The notes beneath the pieces were generated by a model. That model saw only the letters and a list, made by a program, of their open reading frames with translations, was not told where the DNA came from and ran no database searches. The translations under genes were made by a program, and so were the position numbers. Shown piece by piece: positions 50,047-60,471 of a stretch of DNA of 64,000 nucleotides; positions within the stretch are counted from its first letter, which is position 1; each line of letters starts with the position of its first letter. The DNA is from Sabellastarte sp. h YS-2021 (Eukaryota > Annelida > Polychaeta > Sabellida > Sabellidae): assembly GCA_964017235.1 (NCBI GenBank), contig OZ024927.1, positions 50,225,293 through 50,289,292 of the forward strand. The letters are read 5' to 3'.

Positions 50047-50354
50047 TAGGGATGTCATCGTGTACCGTCATATCGTCATATCGCCGATGTTTCAAGTCCG
50101 CACACCATATCGAGCTTTGTATTCATAACCTGATTTCCGGGGTTTAGTTACCACATTAGTGAAAATTAAATACGTGGGTGTACATGAACCTGAACTCGTA
50201 ACTGGAAATGGCTCTCAGTTTATTCTAAAATGAAGATCCTTGGATTTTACCCTTAAAAAAGTAAAAATCTTTGTCATTTCAGAGAATTTACAGGGTTTAT
50301 AATCGCCAGCGGTTTTGTTCACGGTATCGAGACTTCTACACGATGACGTCCCTA
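50047..50354. mobile_element. hAT-type MITE with 8-bp target duplication
   Basis: This is a 308-bp element. The left end TAGGGATGTCATCGTGTA and the right end TACACGATGACGTCCCTA are inverted with one mismatch. Both sides are flanked by ATTAGATA (50039-50046 and 50355-50362), the 8-bp duplication of hAT elements. No transposase is present. Confidence 0.92.
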
Positions 50355-50362
50355 ATTAGATA

Positions 50363-52365
50363 TAAGTTCTACATGTAATGTTTGTCTGTGAAAATTTTGA
50401 AGTCTGTAGCTTTAATTTTAAGGTCACCTTAAGCTCGCTAAAATGCCCACAGAAACCCAATTTATGGACTTTTTGCCATTTTTAAGCCCTATAGCTGTCA
50501 TACTATGTGACTGATAGAGCTGAAATCTCATTTGGGAATATATTAGTAGGTTTCAAAACTTGTGCCAAAAATATCAATGCTTTTAAGTAGACATTTAACC
50601 TGCATATGAGGCCCATGAACAATCTACCCAGAGGACTTTTTTTTTAAATTGACACACACACACCCGCACATACACCCCACCCCCCAAAAAATAAAAATTG
50701 TAATAATAGTTTGACCAAAAAAAAAATAAAAAAATTTGGGAATCACACAAAATTGGTGCTCCAAAAATACCGAGTAAATGCCTGTGGCATGAGAGGTGGC
50801 CTGTCTGGGGATATTTGGTGATGAGTCGTCGCAATCTAGTTTTTAACTGTAACAATTTTTTAATGCACAACACATATTTGGAAATAATACTGCAATTGAC
50901 ACTTAATATTGATATAATGAAAACTTGAAAGAACTTGTAATATGTGTGGGATCTAATATAGTAATATGACTTTAAAAGTGATGCTTCTACTGATGTGGGG
51001 ACTTCAACGCTGGTTTACATGTATCTAAATATCAATGTTGTCACAAAAGATTGGTTGTAAACCTACATGATAACATAATCATAATACTATTGTGTACAGG
51101 TGTGGTGTTTTTTAAGTTTTCACAGTTTGAGAAGGTCTTGGAAAAGTTTCCTTTCACAGTGAAAAGTAATAATGGGAAAGTAAAGGATTTTTCATTGAAA
51201 CCCACAAAATAGGTCCTTTAGAAAAGCTGTTTTGCTTCAAGACACCTAAATAGAAATGATCTTCTATAAATATGAATAGATACTTGTTGTATTTATGTGA
51301 AGGCCTCTATGTAATATGTTATAATAATACAAAACAATTGTCCTTGTTCTGGAAATGTGGAGAGTGACACTTGTTACCTGCTTAGGTTCATGTGATTTTC
51401 ATCTTTGAAGGGAACCGTCACACTTGTATTTGATGCCATCCTACCTTGTATTGAACTGCTTATCACAAGGTATATTCTATAAAGAAAAAATATATATATA
51501 TAAGTATCTGTATGATTAGTCTGCCCTTAATGCCAAAACTATTGGTAAGTTTTATCAGATGAACTTTTGAAACTTATTTCAAGGAATTTGTGTGTCAATT
51601 CTGATGATTGAAAGTTTGATATACATAAAATGTACTCAACAAACTATGTCCCACTACGGCCTTCTGTATGCTATCATGATTTCTTTTAGTATAAATACAT
51701 TTTGAAAAGAATAGGAAAAAAAAGCTTTTTTTTTTTTTTTTAAAAGACAGACATCAAAATTGAAAATGTAGATCTTAGAATAGAATGAAAAAAACACCAT
51801 TTTGGGATATTGACAGAGTTCCTAATGATTATATCCTGCAGATATACAAGTGTAGAACTTCAATTACAATGTCTGAATTATTGAAAATTTTGTGTAATAA
51901 GGTGACTGCACAGATGAATAAACACCAATTTTGGGGGGTAATATATATTTACACTGGCTAGATAATATGTAGATTAGCCTATTACATTTGCTTATTCTTT
52001 TGTACAAGTAAGTGTCTGTTTAAATACAAGCCATTTAGTGTTCAGGTTGCAATTAAAACACATACTTCAGAACACAATCTGACCATTATTTATCATGCCC
52101 CAAATCAAGATTCAAAGACTTTATACATTTTAAGGCAGCCATTACATTTGTTCAAAAGACTTTTAATAGGTAAGATTTCAATGAAACTTTTAAGCACAAT
52201 ACTGTTGCAATGATTAAATGGAGTAGGTAAGTAAAAAAAAAAAGCAGGTGAAATTGTCCAGTACCCGACATGTTTAAATAGCTATAAATCTTCAAATTGT
52301 CATTGAAAAAAGTCTGTTGAAGGAAACCCTTTACCCTGTGCTGTAGTCAGTTTCAACAATGACAC
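50363..52365 (+). other. Intron sequence before DIRS copy 2
   Basis: AT-rich DNA with a CA-rich tract near 50652 and a T-run near 51727. No gene or mobile element is seen. Confidence 0.5.
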
Positions 52366-52382
52366 TTTTATTACGCTACAAT

Positions 52383-52531
52383 AGCTTATCATGTGGGACT
52401 GAATGCTGTTCTCGGGTTGCCACACCCGGGGCCAACGTCTTAGAAAAAAAGATCGTTCTTGTTAGCCACCGGATATACTGGTAGTTGTCGTCACGTGATA
52501 ACTTCTGACCAATCGCCCTACTTTCTCGTTG
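52383..52531 (+). repeat. Left inverted terminal repeat of DIRS copy 2
   Basis: It is the reverse complement of 58449-58597 with about two differences. It shares only its outer part (GTGGGACTGAATGCT) with the repeat of copy 1. Confidence 0.9.
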
Positions 52532-52756
52532 GCCACGATGACTGGTAGCAGTTTGTAAATATACAGACATTTTCATTTATTTCTCAGTATTCACGTATTG
52601 TTGGAGGCTAATATTTGGATATTTCTTTAAATATATTTCATAGATTATACTGTAAAATTTTTAATTTCACAACTTAAGTATTTTCCTTACAATCCGCGTG
52701 TTTTGAGTTTTCTCGGTTCAGGCAATTTCAATTGTACGTCTTTTTATTGCGTTAAA

Positions 52757-54905
52757 ATGTCTCTTCATCAAGCAAACTAAGACAAACCGAGAGCTCAGAA
52801 ATGCCGCCATTTTTGCTTCAGTTTTGATACTCATAATTACTGCCCTACCTGTAGGGAGGCTGGCAAGGGAGATGACCCCTGTGTCACTTTTGAAGCACCC
52901 TGCCATATTTGCACGTCTCTCTCTGATGAACAATTGCAAAAAATTCAAAACAGGAAGCGGTACTTAAAAAAGCAAAAAGCGGAAACTAGTTCCAAAGATG
53001 AACTAGATCTCTTGGGTGAAGGCGATGGGGACTCTTTTACTGGTTCTAATGCAGACCTTGAGAGTGCTGCCGATAACCTCTTTACCTCACCCCCCCGTCC
53101 TCAACCTCTCGCCTTCAGTTCTTTATCACTAAAGACCCCAGCCAAGACTGTTCCTCCCACCCCAGGTACTGTTCTACAAAACAAAATTCAAAGAAATCTA
53201 GAGAAATCCCAGGGTGATTCCTTAAATATACATATCCAGCAGCAAATGGGTTCCTTCCAGGCATCCATGTTAGAAGCATTTCAATCACTCCGAGAGGAGT
53301 TGGCAGTTAAAAAGTCTGCCGAGGTTGATCCCTCGCCTCATGCTTCAAAAGCTGGTCCATCCAGCAACTCTGCTGCTCATCTGGACCTACCCCCTCCGAG
53401 GTCAAGTTCTAATGCACAGTCCGAGGCAATGGATGTGGACGTTGGTCCAGCACTCCCTCCTCGACTAGTACTTAACCAAACTTCCTCGGATCAGTACGTT
53501 GCCCCTTCTGAAGCAATACCGAAGGATTCCTCGTACTCACACAAAAAACAAAGCCACAGGCAAACAGTAGCACCGAGCTCTGCCTCGGATCATCTGGATG
53601 AGGATTCCGACGAACCTCGGATCCATCCTAGACCTAAGAAACACTCTGACAAGAGCAAGCATAAATCTAGGTCCAGATATGTGTCATCTTCAGAGGAAGA
53701 TCACTCCCCTGTGGCCAGACACAGGTCTTCTAAGCCCTCTAGGGCTCAGCCGTCAGGCGCAGCTTCTGATCAAGACCTCCCACAACATGATCCAGACCCC
53801 CCTTATTATAGGGAAGTAGCCCTGTCTGACATTCCCTCCCAATACTCTGAAGAGGTAGACACCTTCAGGCGCATTCTTTCTCTCCCTGACCCCAGGGACT
53901 CTATGCCTAGGTCTTCAACTTCAGTGTTGGGTCTGGATGACGAAAAAGGCCGTCAAGAGCTCAGACCTAGAGGTCCTTCCTCTATCCTACCACTTAGCTC
54001 AGTTATCAAGGACGCCTTTGATAAATTTCAACATGATTTCAAAGCTGCCAATTTATCTGAGGGAAAATATGTCAAGCCTCCTCCTTCCACTTCTAAGTGG
54101 TATAAGGTTGGACAGCCCACTTTTCAAGACAAAATCCAGGAGTTGAATATGGACTTTGCCAAGATCTGTATTACTCCTAGACCTCCTGGGGCACCAGTAG
54201 CCAAAGTCCCTATGCCAGTTGGAACATCAGGCTAGACAAAATATCTCAACCCTCAATTTCACCGCTGCCTTTGCCAAAACCTCTTCTTCTTGCAATGCTT
54301 CCTTGGAGAAGTGCCAACATAGCATCAAGTCAACTGTCAAGAAGATAAAGTCTCAGATCCAGAAAGGTGCCAATCCTGAGAAAGCAGCAAAGCGCGGATA
54401 TGAGGAAGTTGCTGAGTACTTGGATTTTTGGAACAAGACGGTTCTTGTTCAACATAGAGCTCTTACCTGTCTCAGCAAATCGCTAGCCCATATTCTCCAG
54501 AGGGAATTATATTCCATGGCTAATACCGGCTTGCTTAGGTGCGAAGCCAAAATGACTCTATTGCATCCCCAGCTAGGGGAAACGAGACGCCAAGAACTTA
54601 GGAACTCGTCCTTCTGGGACTCCTCCTTGTTCGAGTCTCAACTTGTAAAGGAAGGTGAGGACTTCCTTCTCAAAAAAGGCACCTCAAAAGATTCTCAGGG
54701 TTTTTCACCCTACCAGAATAAGCCCTTTCGTGGCCCCCACAAGAAAAGAGGCTCCTACAGGAAACGCCCCTATGGGGGCAATACCTCTCAAAGCAGTAAC
54801 CAGTCCTTTCCCTCGGGAAGAGGAAAATCCAACTTCAGAGGCTCCAGGGGTCGTTTTCGACCCCACAATAGGGGAAGGGGACGTGGAAACCCCCCTTCGC
54901 AATGA
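52757..54905 (+). pseudogene. gag-like region of DIRS copy 2 (broken)
   Basis: Its order of parts matches that of copy 1: a Cys-rich head (CxxxC and CPTC spacing near 52800-52920), a Ser/Pro/acidic low-complexity middle with PKKHSDKSKHKSRS, a Lys-rich helical part, and an Arg/Gly-rich tail (FRGSRGRFRPHNRGRGRGN). About two breaks are present. The best-preserved stretch is the 433-codon frame at 52934-54235. Confidence 0.75.
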
Positions 54906-56961
54906 CTCCTCCAAAGCCTCATTCAGTCCACCAGTAGGAAGTCGCCTCCGTTCTTTCAAGAGAGACTGGCTAACAAACAAATGTTCTCAAAACGTGTTAA
55001 ATATTATCACCAATGGCTACGTTCTGCCATTCCGTTCAAAGCCAAACTTGATCAGTTTTCCTCTGATTCTATCAGAGTACAAGGCCCAACAAAAAGACCA
55101 AGCCTTGGCCACTTGTATCCAGTCTCTCTTGTCAAAGAACGCCATCGAAAGGGTGGAAAACGTAAAATCTCTCGGGTTTTACAGTCGCCTATTCCTAGTA
55201 CCCAAGCCTCACCAAAGGTGGAGGCCAGTCATAGACCTAAGCAGGCTCAACACTTTTCTACATGTAGAAAAGTTCAAAATGGAAACCCCGGAGTCCATCC
55301 GGACTTCCCTGGTCCTAGGGGAGTGGGTATCATCGATAGAGCTGTCGGACGCATACCTTCACATCCCCATCCATCCAAACTCAAGGAAGTACCTAAGGTT
55401 TTGCTACAAGGCCCAGGTGTTCCAGTTCACCTCCCTACCTTTCGGACTGGCCACAGCCCCCCAGGTCTTTACGATGATCGTAAAGGAAGTGAAACTAATG
55501 GCCCTCTCAAGAGGACTCAGAATTCACCAATACCTGGACGACTGGCTGATCAGGTCCCAGTCCCAGGAGGAATCTCAAAGGGACACACAGGCAGTGGTAG
55601 ACCTAACCCAATCCTTGGGTTGGATAATCAACCAGGAAAAATCAGAACTGAAACCTACTCAGGTGTTTTCGTTCGTGGGCTACGAATACCACCTAGATTC
55701 AGCCCTTGTAAGACCCACTCACGAGAGATGGCTCAAACTTCAGGATTTGATCCTACGACTCAAGTCAAAACATGTTTTGACTGCAAGATGTTTGATGTCT
55801 CTAATTGGGTTGCTAGCCTCAACGGAGAAAATGGTCCCGGAGGGACGCCTTCACATGAGGCCCTTTCAGTTTCATCTCAAGGAGCACTGGAGATATCCTC
55901 AGTCGCTGGACAACCTCCTTCCTTGGACAGAAGCCATTGTAGCCCACCTAGATTGGTGGCAAAACCCCTCAAATGTGATGAAAGGCGCAGACCTTCATCC
56001 CAAGGACCACAGTATCCAACTCTTTACCGACGCCTCAAACGAAGGTTGGGGCGCTCACTTAGATCAAAATTCTACAAAAGGGCTGTGGTCAGAGCGGGAA
56101 AAAAGGCTACACATAAATGTCCTGGAATTGAAGGCGGTCTCCCTGGCCCTTCGAGACTTCAAGGACCAGTGCCAGAATCAAACAGTGTTAGTTGCGACGG
56201 ACAACTCAACAGTGGTAGCCTACATCAACAAGCAAGGGGGAACTCACTCAGCAGAGATGTGCGCTCTCCTGTGGAAAATCATGACCTGGTGCCATCACTA
56301 CCATATAACATTGAAAGCCAGGCACATTCCAGGGTGTCTGAATGTGATGGCCGACCTCCTATCCAGGTCCAACCAAGTGCAGTCAACAGAATGGTCCCTG
56401 CACCCTCAGGTCTTCAAGCAAATCTGCCGAAAGTGGTTCACCCCTCATGTAGACTTATTCGCCACTCACCTGAATCACAAACTCCCTCTATATGTGTCTC
56501 CTATCCCAGACCCAAGGGCCTGGAACATAGATGCTCTGAACATAAACTGGACCAACCTCACGGCCTACGCCTACCCTCCTATGGCTCTCCTTCACAAGGT
56601 GATCCAAAAGATCAAGCAATGCCATTGCCTGATCATCGTGATAGCCCCAGGCTGGCCAGGGATGCCCTGGTTTTGGGACCTAGTGCAGCTCTCAACAGAG
56701 ATCCCACTACAACTCCCAGTGTCAACGACCCTACTCAAACAGTCCCACAACTATGTGTTCCACAACAATCCACAACAGCTGAACCTCCACGCCTGGTGTC
56801 TAGGAGCGGACAACTCCAAGAACAAGGCTTCTCTGTGGAGGTGGCAGAGAGAATTGCTGCCCCTCAGCGGTCATCAACAAGGACCATCTACAGGTCAAAG
56901 TGGGCCCTATTGGAAAAATGGTGCAGAGAAAATTCGGTGGATTTCTCCACTCCATCTGTGA
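54655..56961 (+). CDS. Reverse transcriptase / RNase H frame of DIRS copy 2
   Basis: The 768-codon open frame looks whole. It holds RPVIDLSRLN, SDAYLHIPIHPN, LPFGLATAPQVFT, QYLDDWLI (catalytic Asp pair), then RNase H with FTDASNEGWGAH, LELKAVSLAL and ATDNSTVVAYIN. A C-terminal part follows with HVDLFATHLNHKLPLYVS. Almost every motif is identical to copy 1. It overlaps the gag-like tail at its 5' end and the recombinase frame over most of its length. Confidence 0.9.
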   Translation: MRTSFSKKAPQKILRVFHPTRISPFVAPTRKEAPTGNAPMGAIPLKAVTSPFPREEENPTSEAPGVVFDPTIGEGDVETPLRNDSSKASFSPPVGSRLRSFKRDWLTNKCSQNVLNIITNGYVLPFRSKPNLISFPLILSEYKAQQKDQALATCIQSLLSKNAIERVENVKSLGFYSRLFLVPKPHQRWRPVIDLSRLNTFLHVEKFKMETPESIRTSLVLGEWVSSIELSDAYLHIPIHPNSRKYLRFCYKAQVFQFTSLPFGLATAPQVFTMIVKEVKLMALSRGLRIHQYLDDWLIRSQSQEESQRDTQAVVDLTQSLGWIINQEKSELKPTQVFSFVGYEYHLDSALVRPTHERWLKLQDLILRLKSKHVLTARCLMSLIGLLASTEKMVPEGRLHMRPFQFHLKEHWRYPQSLDNLLPWTEAIVAHLDWWQNPSNVMKGADLHPKDHSIQLFTDASNEGWGAHLDQNSTKGLWSEREKRLHINVLELKAVSLALRDFKDQCQNQTVLVATDNSTVVAYINKQGGTHSAEMCALLWKIMTWCHHYHITLKARHIPGCLNVMADLLSRSNQVQSTEWSLHPQVFKQICRKWFTPHVDLFATHLNHKLPLYVSPIPDPRAWNIDALNINWTNLTAYAYPPMALLHKVIQKIKQCHCLIIVIAPGWPGMPWFWDLVQLSTEIPLQLPVSTTLLKQSHNYVFHNNPQQLNLHAWCLGADNSKNKASLWRWQRELLPLSGHQQGPSTGQSGPYWKNGAEKIRWISPLHL

Positions 56962-57914
56962 AACAAATCTCAGATTTTTTCATGTACCTGTACCAAGACC
57001 TAAACAGGCGCCCCTCGACCATTGATGGTTACAGGACTGCTATCGTTGACACTTTGGGCCCAACGGCCCAACACATTGCGCACAATGCAGACCTTCATAG
57101 GTTACTCTCCAGTTTCCACAGGGATCGTCCTAAAAGTTCCAGAAATTTACCCAAGTGGAACCTTTCTGTTGTCCTTAATGAGCTCACCAAAGCACCATTT
57201 GAGCCCATGAAAGACTCAGACCTCAAACATCTTACTCTCAAAACTGCTTTCTTGCTAGCCTTGGCCTCCGGCAAGCGCCGCAGCGAAATCCATGCCTGGG
57301 TCGCTAACAAAGTAGCTAATTTAGGCCAATGGGAAAAGGTAGCCTTGTTCCCTTCTGATTTCATAGCCAAAAACCAACTAGCAAGAGAAGGTTCTCAAAG
57401 TGTGTCACCAGTGACTATTCCTGCTTTGACTACCATTGTAGATAGACAGTTTAAGGAAGACAGGACCCTGTGTCCCGTGCGGGCCTTGAGGTTCTATTTG
57501 GACCGAACTAAAGACCTGAGAGGGTCTCGTTCTCTCCTTTTCATCTCCTTTAAGAAAGGACATACCTCAGACATCAGACCCGCTACACTCTCCTCATGGT
57601 TGAAACAAACCATTCTACTTTGTTATAAACAAGCAGATCAACAAGCCTTGGACTTGGTCCAAGTCAAAGCGCATGACATCCGGGCCTTCGCGGCCTCTAA
57701 GGCCTTTTACGGTGGAGTATCGGTGGACCAAATCATGCAAGCCTGTCACTGGAAAGCTCACAACACATTCACAAATTTTTACCTAAAAGGGGGGGGGGGG
57801 GGGGGGGCACATCCGCTACAACCAAGTCTTCAGGAGTCTCTCCCAGGATCTAGGTATTCCTTTACCTTCAAGATGTTACGGGTAAGGTCATTTTATTTTT
57901 CAATTATCAGGTAA
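54981..57914 (+). CDS. Tyrosine recombinase frame of DIRS copy 2
   Basis: The open frame has 977 codons. The recombinase domain occupies roughly the last third, with KWCRENSVDFSTPSVKQI, ASGKRRSEIHA, AHDIRAFAAS and CHWKAHNTFTNFYL in order. As in copy 1, the upstream two thirds overlap RT/RNase H in a different frame and stay open for about 1.9 kb. The end of the frame differs from that of copy 1. Confidence 0.8.
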   Translation: MFSKRVKYYHQWLRSAIPFKAKLDQFSSDSIRVQGPTKRPSLGHLYPVSLVKERHRKGGKRKISRVLQSPIPSTQASPKVEASHRPKQAQHFSTCRKVQNGNPGVHPDFPGPRGVGIIDRAVGRIPSHPHPSKLKEVPKVLLQGPGVPVHLPTFRTGHSPPGLYDDRKGSETNGPLKRTQNSPIPGRLADQVPVPGGISKGHTGSGRPNPILGLDNQPGKIRTETYSGVFVRGLRIPPRFSPCKTHSREMAQTSGFDPTTQVKTCFDCKMFDVSNWVASLNGENGPGGTPSHEALSVSSQGALEISSVAGQPPSLDRSHCSPPRLVAKPLKCDERRRPSSQGPQYPTLYRRLKRRLGRSLRSKFYKRAVVRAGKKATHKCPGIEGGLPGPSRLQGPVPESNSVSCDGQLNSGSLHQQARGNSLSRDVRSPVENHDLVPSLPYNIESQAHSRVSECDGRPPIQVQPSAVNRMVPAPSGLQANLPKVVHPSCRLIRHSPESQTPSICVSYPRPKGLEHRCSEHKLDQPHGLRLPSYGSPSQGDPKDQAMPLPDHRDSPRLARDALVLGPSAALNRDPTTTPSVNDPTQTVPQLCVPQQSTTAEPPRLVSRSGQLQEQGFSVEVAERIAAPQRSSTRTIYRSKWALLEKWCRENSVDFSTPSVKQISDFFMYLYQDLNRRPSTIDGYRTAIVDTLGPTAQHIAHNADLHRLLSSFHRDRPKSSRNLPKWNLSVVLNELTKAPFEPMKDSDLKHLTLKTAFLLALASGKRRSEIHAWVANKVANLGQWEKVALFPSDFIAKNQLAREGSQSVSPVTIPALTTIVDRQFKEDRTLCPVRALRFYLDRTKDLRGSRSLLFISFKKGHTSDIRPATLSSWLKQTILLCYKQADQQALDLVQVKAHDIRAFAASKAFYGGVSVDQIMQACHWKAHNTFTNFYLKGGGGGGAHPLQPSLQESLPGSRYSFTFKMLRVRSFYFSIIR

Positions 57915-58281
57915 TTTCTATTAAGGACTTAGTCAGTTGTCGTTAATCTCATATTTCAGGTTAAAAATTTCATGAGATGCCCGACCACTGGGTTGGTCAG
58001 TCACACGTGAAGGTCTAATAGGGACCCTTAGACCTTGAAGTGAGCACTGCTGCACTTCCGTCCTACTACCAAACATCTGGACAGTTTTAGCACTGTCCCT
58101 TTTTACTCAAGTTTTTGGCTCGTTACAGGCCCGATCTTCGGGATCGGGGCTCTGTAAAAGGGACTCAGACTGGCATTTCTGGCACTATTCTGTATATATT
58201 AATTCAAATCTTAAAAAAAAAAAAAAAAAAATTACATATCTTCCAGTCTCAGCTGTAATCCCGCCACCGGGCGGTTGAATT
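57915..58281 (+). other. 3' non-coding part of DIRS copy 2 with conserved hairpins
   Basis: The stem at 58122-58158 has arms TTACAGGCCCGATC and GATCGGGGCTCTGTAA with a TTCG-type loop. It corresponds to the hairpin of copy 1 with paired changes. The CCGCC-ACCG-GGCGG hairpin is present near 58261. Confidence 0.7.
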
Positions 58282-58383
58282 CAGCATTAAGTCCCACATG
58301 GTAAGCTATTGTAGCGTAATAAAATTGGAAATTTTAATTACTTAAATGTAGCTTTTATAAGCTACAAGCTTACCATGTGGGAC
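58282..58383 (+). repeat. Internal complementary region of DIRS copy 2
   Basis: Complements of the left end (GGTAAGCTATTGTAGCGTAA) and of the right end (CTTAAATGTAGCTTTTATAA) are joined here. This is the circle-junction template of the element. Confidence 0.9.
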
Positions 58384-58448
58384 TTAGGAGAGTCCCACCC
58401 TGCCTCCCCGCTGTTTACAGCTGAGGGGTAGGTTTAATAAAAAATTTT

Positions 58449-58597
58449 CAACGAGAAAGTAGGGCGATTGGTCAGAAGTTATCACGTGACGACAACTACC
58501 AGTATATCCGGTGGCTAACAAGAACGATCTTTTTTTCTAAGACGTTGGCCCCGGGTGTGGCAACCCGAGAACAGCATTAAGTCCCACATGGTAAGCT
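58449..58597 (-). repeat. Right inverted terminal repeat of DIRS copy 2
   Basis: It is the reverse complement of the left repeat at 52383-52531. The outermost right end follows to about 58639. Confidence 0.9.
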
Positions 58598-58805
58598 TGT
58601 AGCTTATAAAAGCTACATTTAAGTAATTAAAATTTCCAAATTTATACAATTAATGCACCTAGTTTTCAGTATAAAACCCCTTTCACATTTCTATGTTTTA
58701 CTAAATGGGTTTATGTAGGTGAAATGTGGGGAAAAAGTGGCAAAATCTGTACACAAGTTAAAATTGTATATTTTATCATTGAAAACATATAATTCATATA
58801 GTTTT

Positions 58806-60376
58806 TACCCCACAGGGCTGTTGGGGTATTGTTTTCACCCATGGTGTCCGGATGCGCGGGCGGGCGGGTGGGCGGGCGGCCGGAAATAGTTTGTCCGGGC
58901 TGTATTTCAGAAACCGTAAGGTGTAGGAAGTTGATACTTGGTAGGGACATTGGCTAGGGGGTGTAGCTGTGCAACGTCATGGTCTGACCTTGATTAGACC
59001 TTTGACCTTGCTGTAGTGACCTTGAGTTTGAAAATCTTGTCCGGGCTATATCTCGGAAACTGTAAGGTGTAGGAAGTTGATACTTGGTAGGGACATTGGT
59101 TAGGGGTGTAGTTGTGCAACGTCATAGTCTGACCTTGGTTTGACCTTTGACCTTGTCCTATAAAATCTTGTCCGGGCTATATCTCGGAAACCGTAAGGTG
59201 TAGGAAGTTGATACTTTGTAGGGATATTGGTTAGGGGGTGTAGGTGTGCAACGTCATGGTCTGACCTTGATTTGACCTTTGACCTTGCCGTAGTGACCTT
59301 GACCTATAAAATGTTGTCCGGGCTATATCTCGGAAACTGTAAGGCTTGGGAAGTTGATATTTGGTAGGGACATTGGTTAGGGGGTGTAGGTGTGCAACGT
59401 CATGGTGTGACCTTGATTTGACCTTTGACCTTGCCGTAGTGGCCTTGACCTATAAAATCTTGTCCAGGCTATATCTCAGAAACCGTAAGGTGTAGGAAGT
59501 TGATACTTGGTAGGGATATTGCTTAGGGGGTGTAGGTGTGCAGCGTCATGGTCTGACCTTGATTTGACCTTTGACCTTGTCGTAGTGACCTTGACCTATA
59601 AAATGTTGTCCGGGCTTTATCTCGGAAACTGTTAGGTGCAGGAAGTTGATACTTGGTAGAGACATTGGCTAGGGGGTGTAGGTGTGCAGCATCATGGTGT
59701 GACCTTGATTTGACCTTTGACCTTGCCATAGTGACCTTGACCTATAAAATCGTCAGGGCTGTATGTCGGAAACCGTAAGGTGTAGGAAGTTGATACTTGG
59801 TAGGGACATTGGTTATTGGCTATAGGTGTGTACTATCATGGTGTGACCTTAATTTGACCTTTTACCTTGCCGTAGTGACCTTGACCTTTAAAATCTTGTT
59901 GCACCTTTGGGTCTGTCTTTTGATGCAGATTAAGCAAAAGTCATATTAGAATTTATTAAGAATTTTACTTTCATAACTTCCCATTGTAAGAGATAGAATT
60001 TCATCAAGTGAGCCGCAGATTTTACTCCAACACCACACATAAGCATTCATTAAATGTATTACCACTTCTGTATGCATGGTAATATTCAAACCATCTAAAC
60101 CATAATTCGGAAATGCAGATGTATATAAAGAGTGTTGAATTTTAGTTTACTGATTAATGCTGTCATCTTGTCATTGAATTATCTTGTTTTAATACTTCAT
60201 ATTTATACGCATTATCTTTCTTTTAAACATTATTTCTCCATTTAAACATTGTTTGGACCTTTATATAACTGACAGTGCTCTGAAAGTATCCTGAACTTTG
60301 TACTGGTACAGTACTTCTATATCTCATGGTGTTGAAAATATTTCCCAAGGCTGTGGGGTACGGGCATCTCTGATCC
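58806..60376 (+). mobile_element. Tandem-array element with 146-bp satellite E, fuller copy
   Basis: The left end TACCCCACAG is mirrored by CTGTGGGGTA at 60351-60360. A GGGCGGGCGG microsatellite lies just inside the left end (58857-58880). Eight satellite units occupy 58900-59900, and a 450-bp unique part follows. Directly beyond the right repeat, GGGCATC-TCT-GATCC may be a decayed hairpin like those of the other array elements. The short copy at 38751 shares the left end, satellite and unique part. Confidence 0.65.
58900..59900. repeat. Satellite E, 146-bp period, about 7-8 copies
   Basis: The phrase GGAAGTTGATACTTGGTAGG or a variant falls at 58926, 59072, 59203, 59349, 59495, 59641 and 59785. 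The spacing is 146 bp except for one shorter unit. Units contain CTATATCTCGGAAACCGTAA and several TGACCTTG motifs. Confidence 0.95.
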
Positions 60377-60471
60377 TATTTTAATACAATAGAAGTATGG
60401 TGAACCATAGGGTTTTCAGGCTATTAAAAATGATTGCTTTCTGTAAACAGTTAAATTTTCAATATGAATTG

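Larger units (their letters stand above)
52366..58639 (+). mobile_element. DIRS-type tyrosine-recombinase retroelement, copy 2 (fossil)
   Basis: This is a second element of the same family and orientation, about 6.27 kb. It has the same order: inverted terminal repeat, gag-like, RT/RNase H, tyrosine recombinase, 3' hairpins, internal complementary region, inverted terminal repeat. Its own two terminal repeats differ at only about two positions, so the insertion is young. They differ strongly from those of copy 1, although the coding parts are clearly similar. A few breaks are present in the coding region. It inserted independently, because the flanks are unrelated. Confidence 0.93.
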
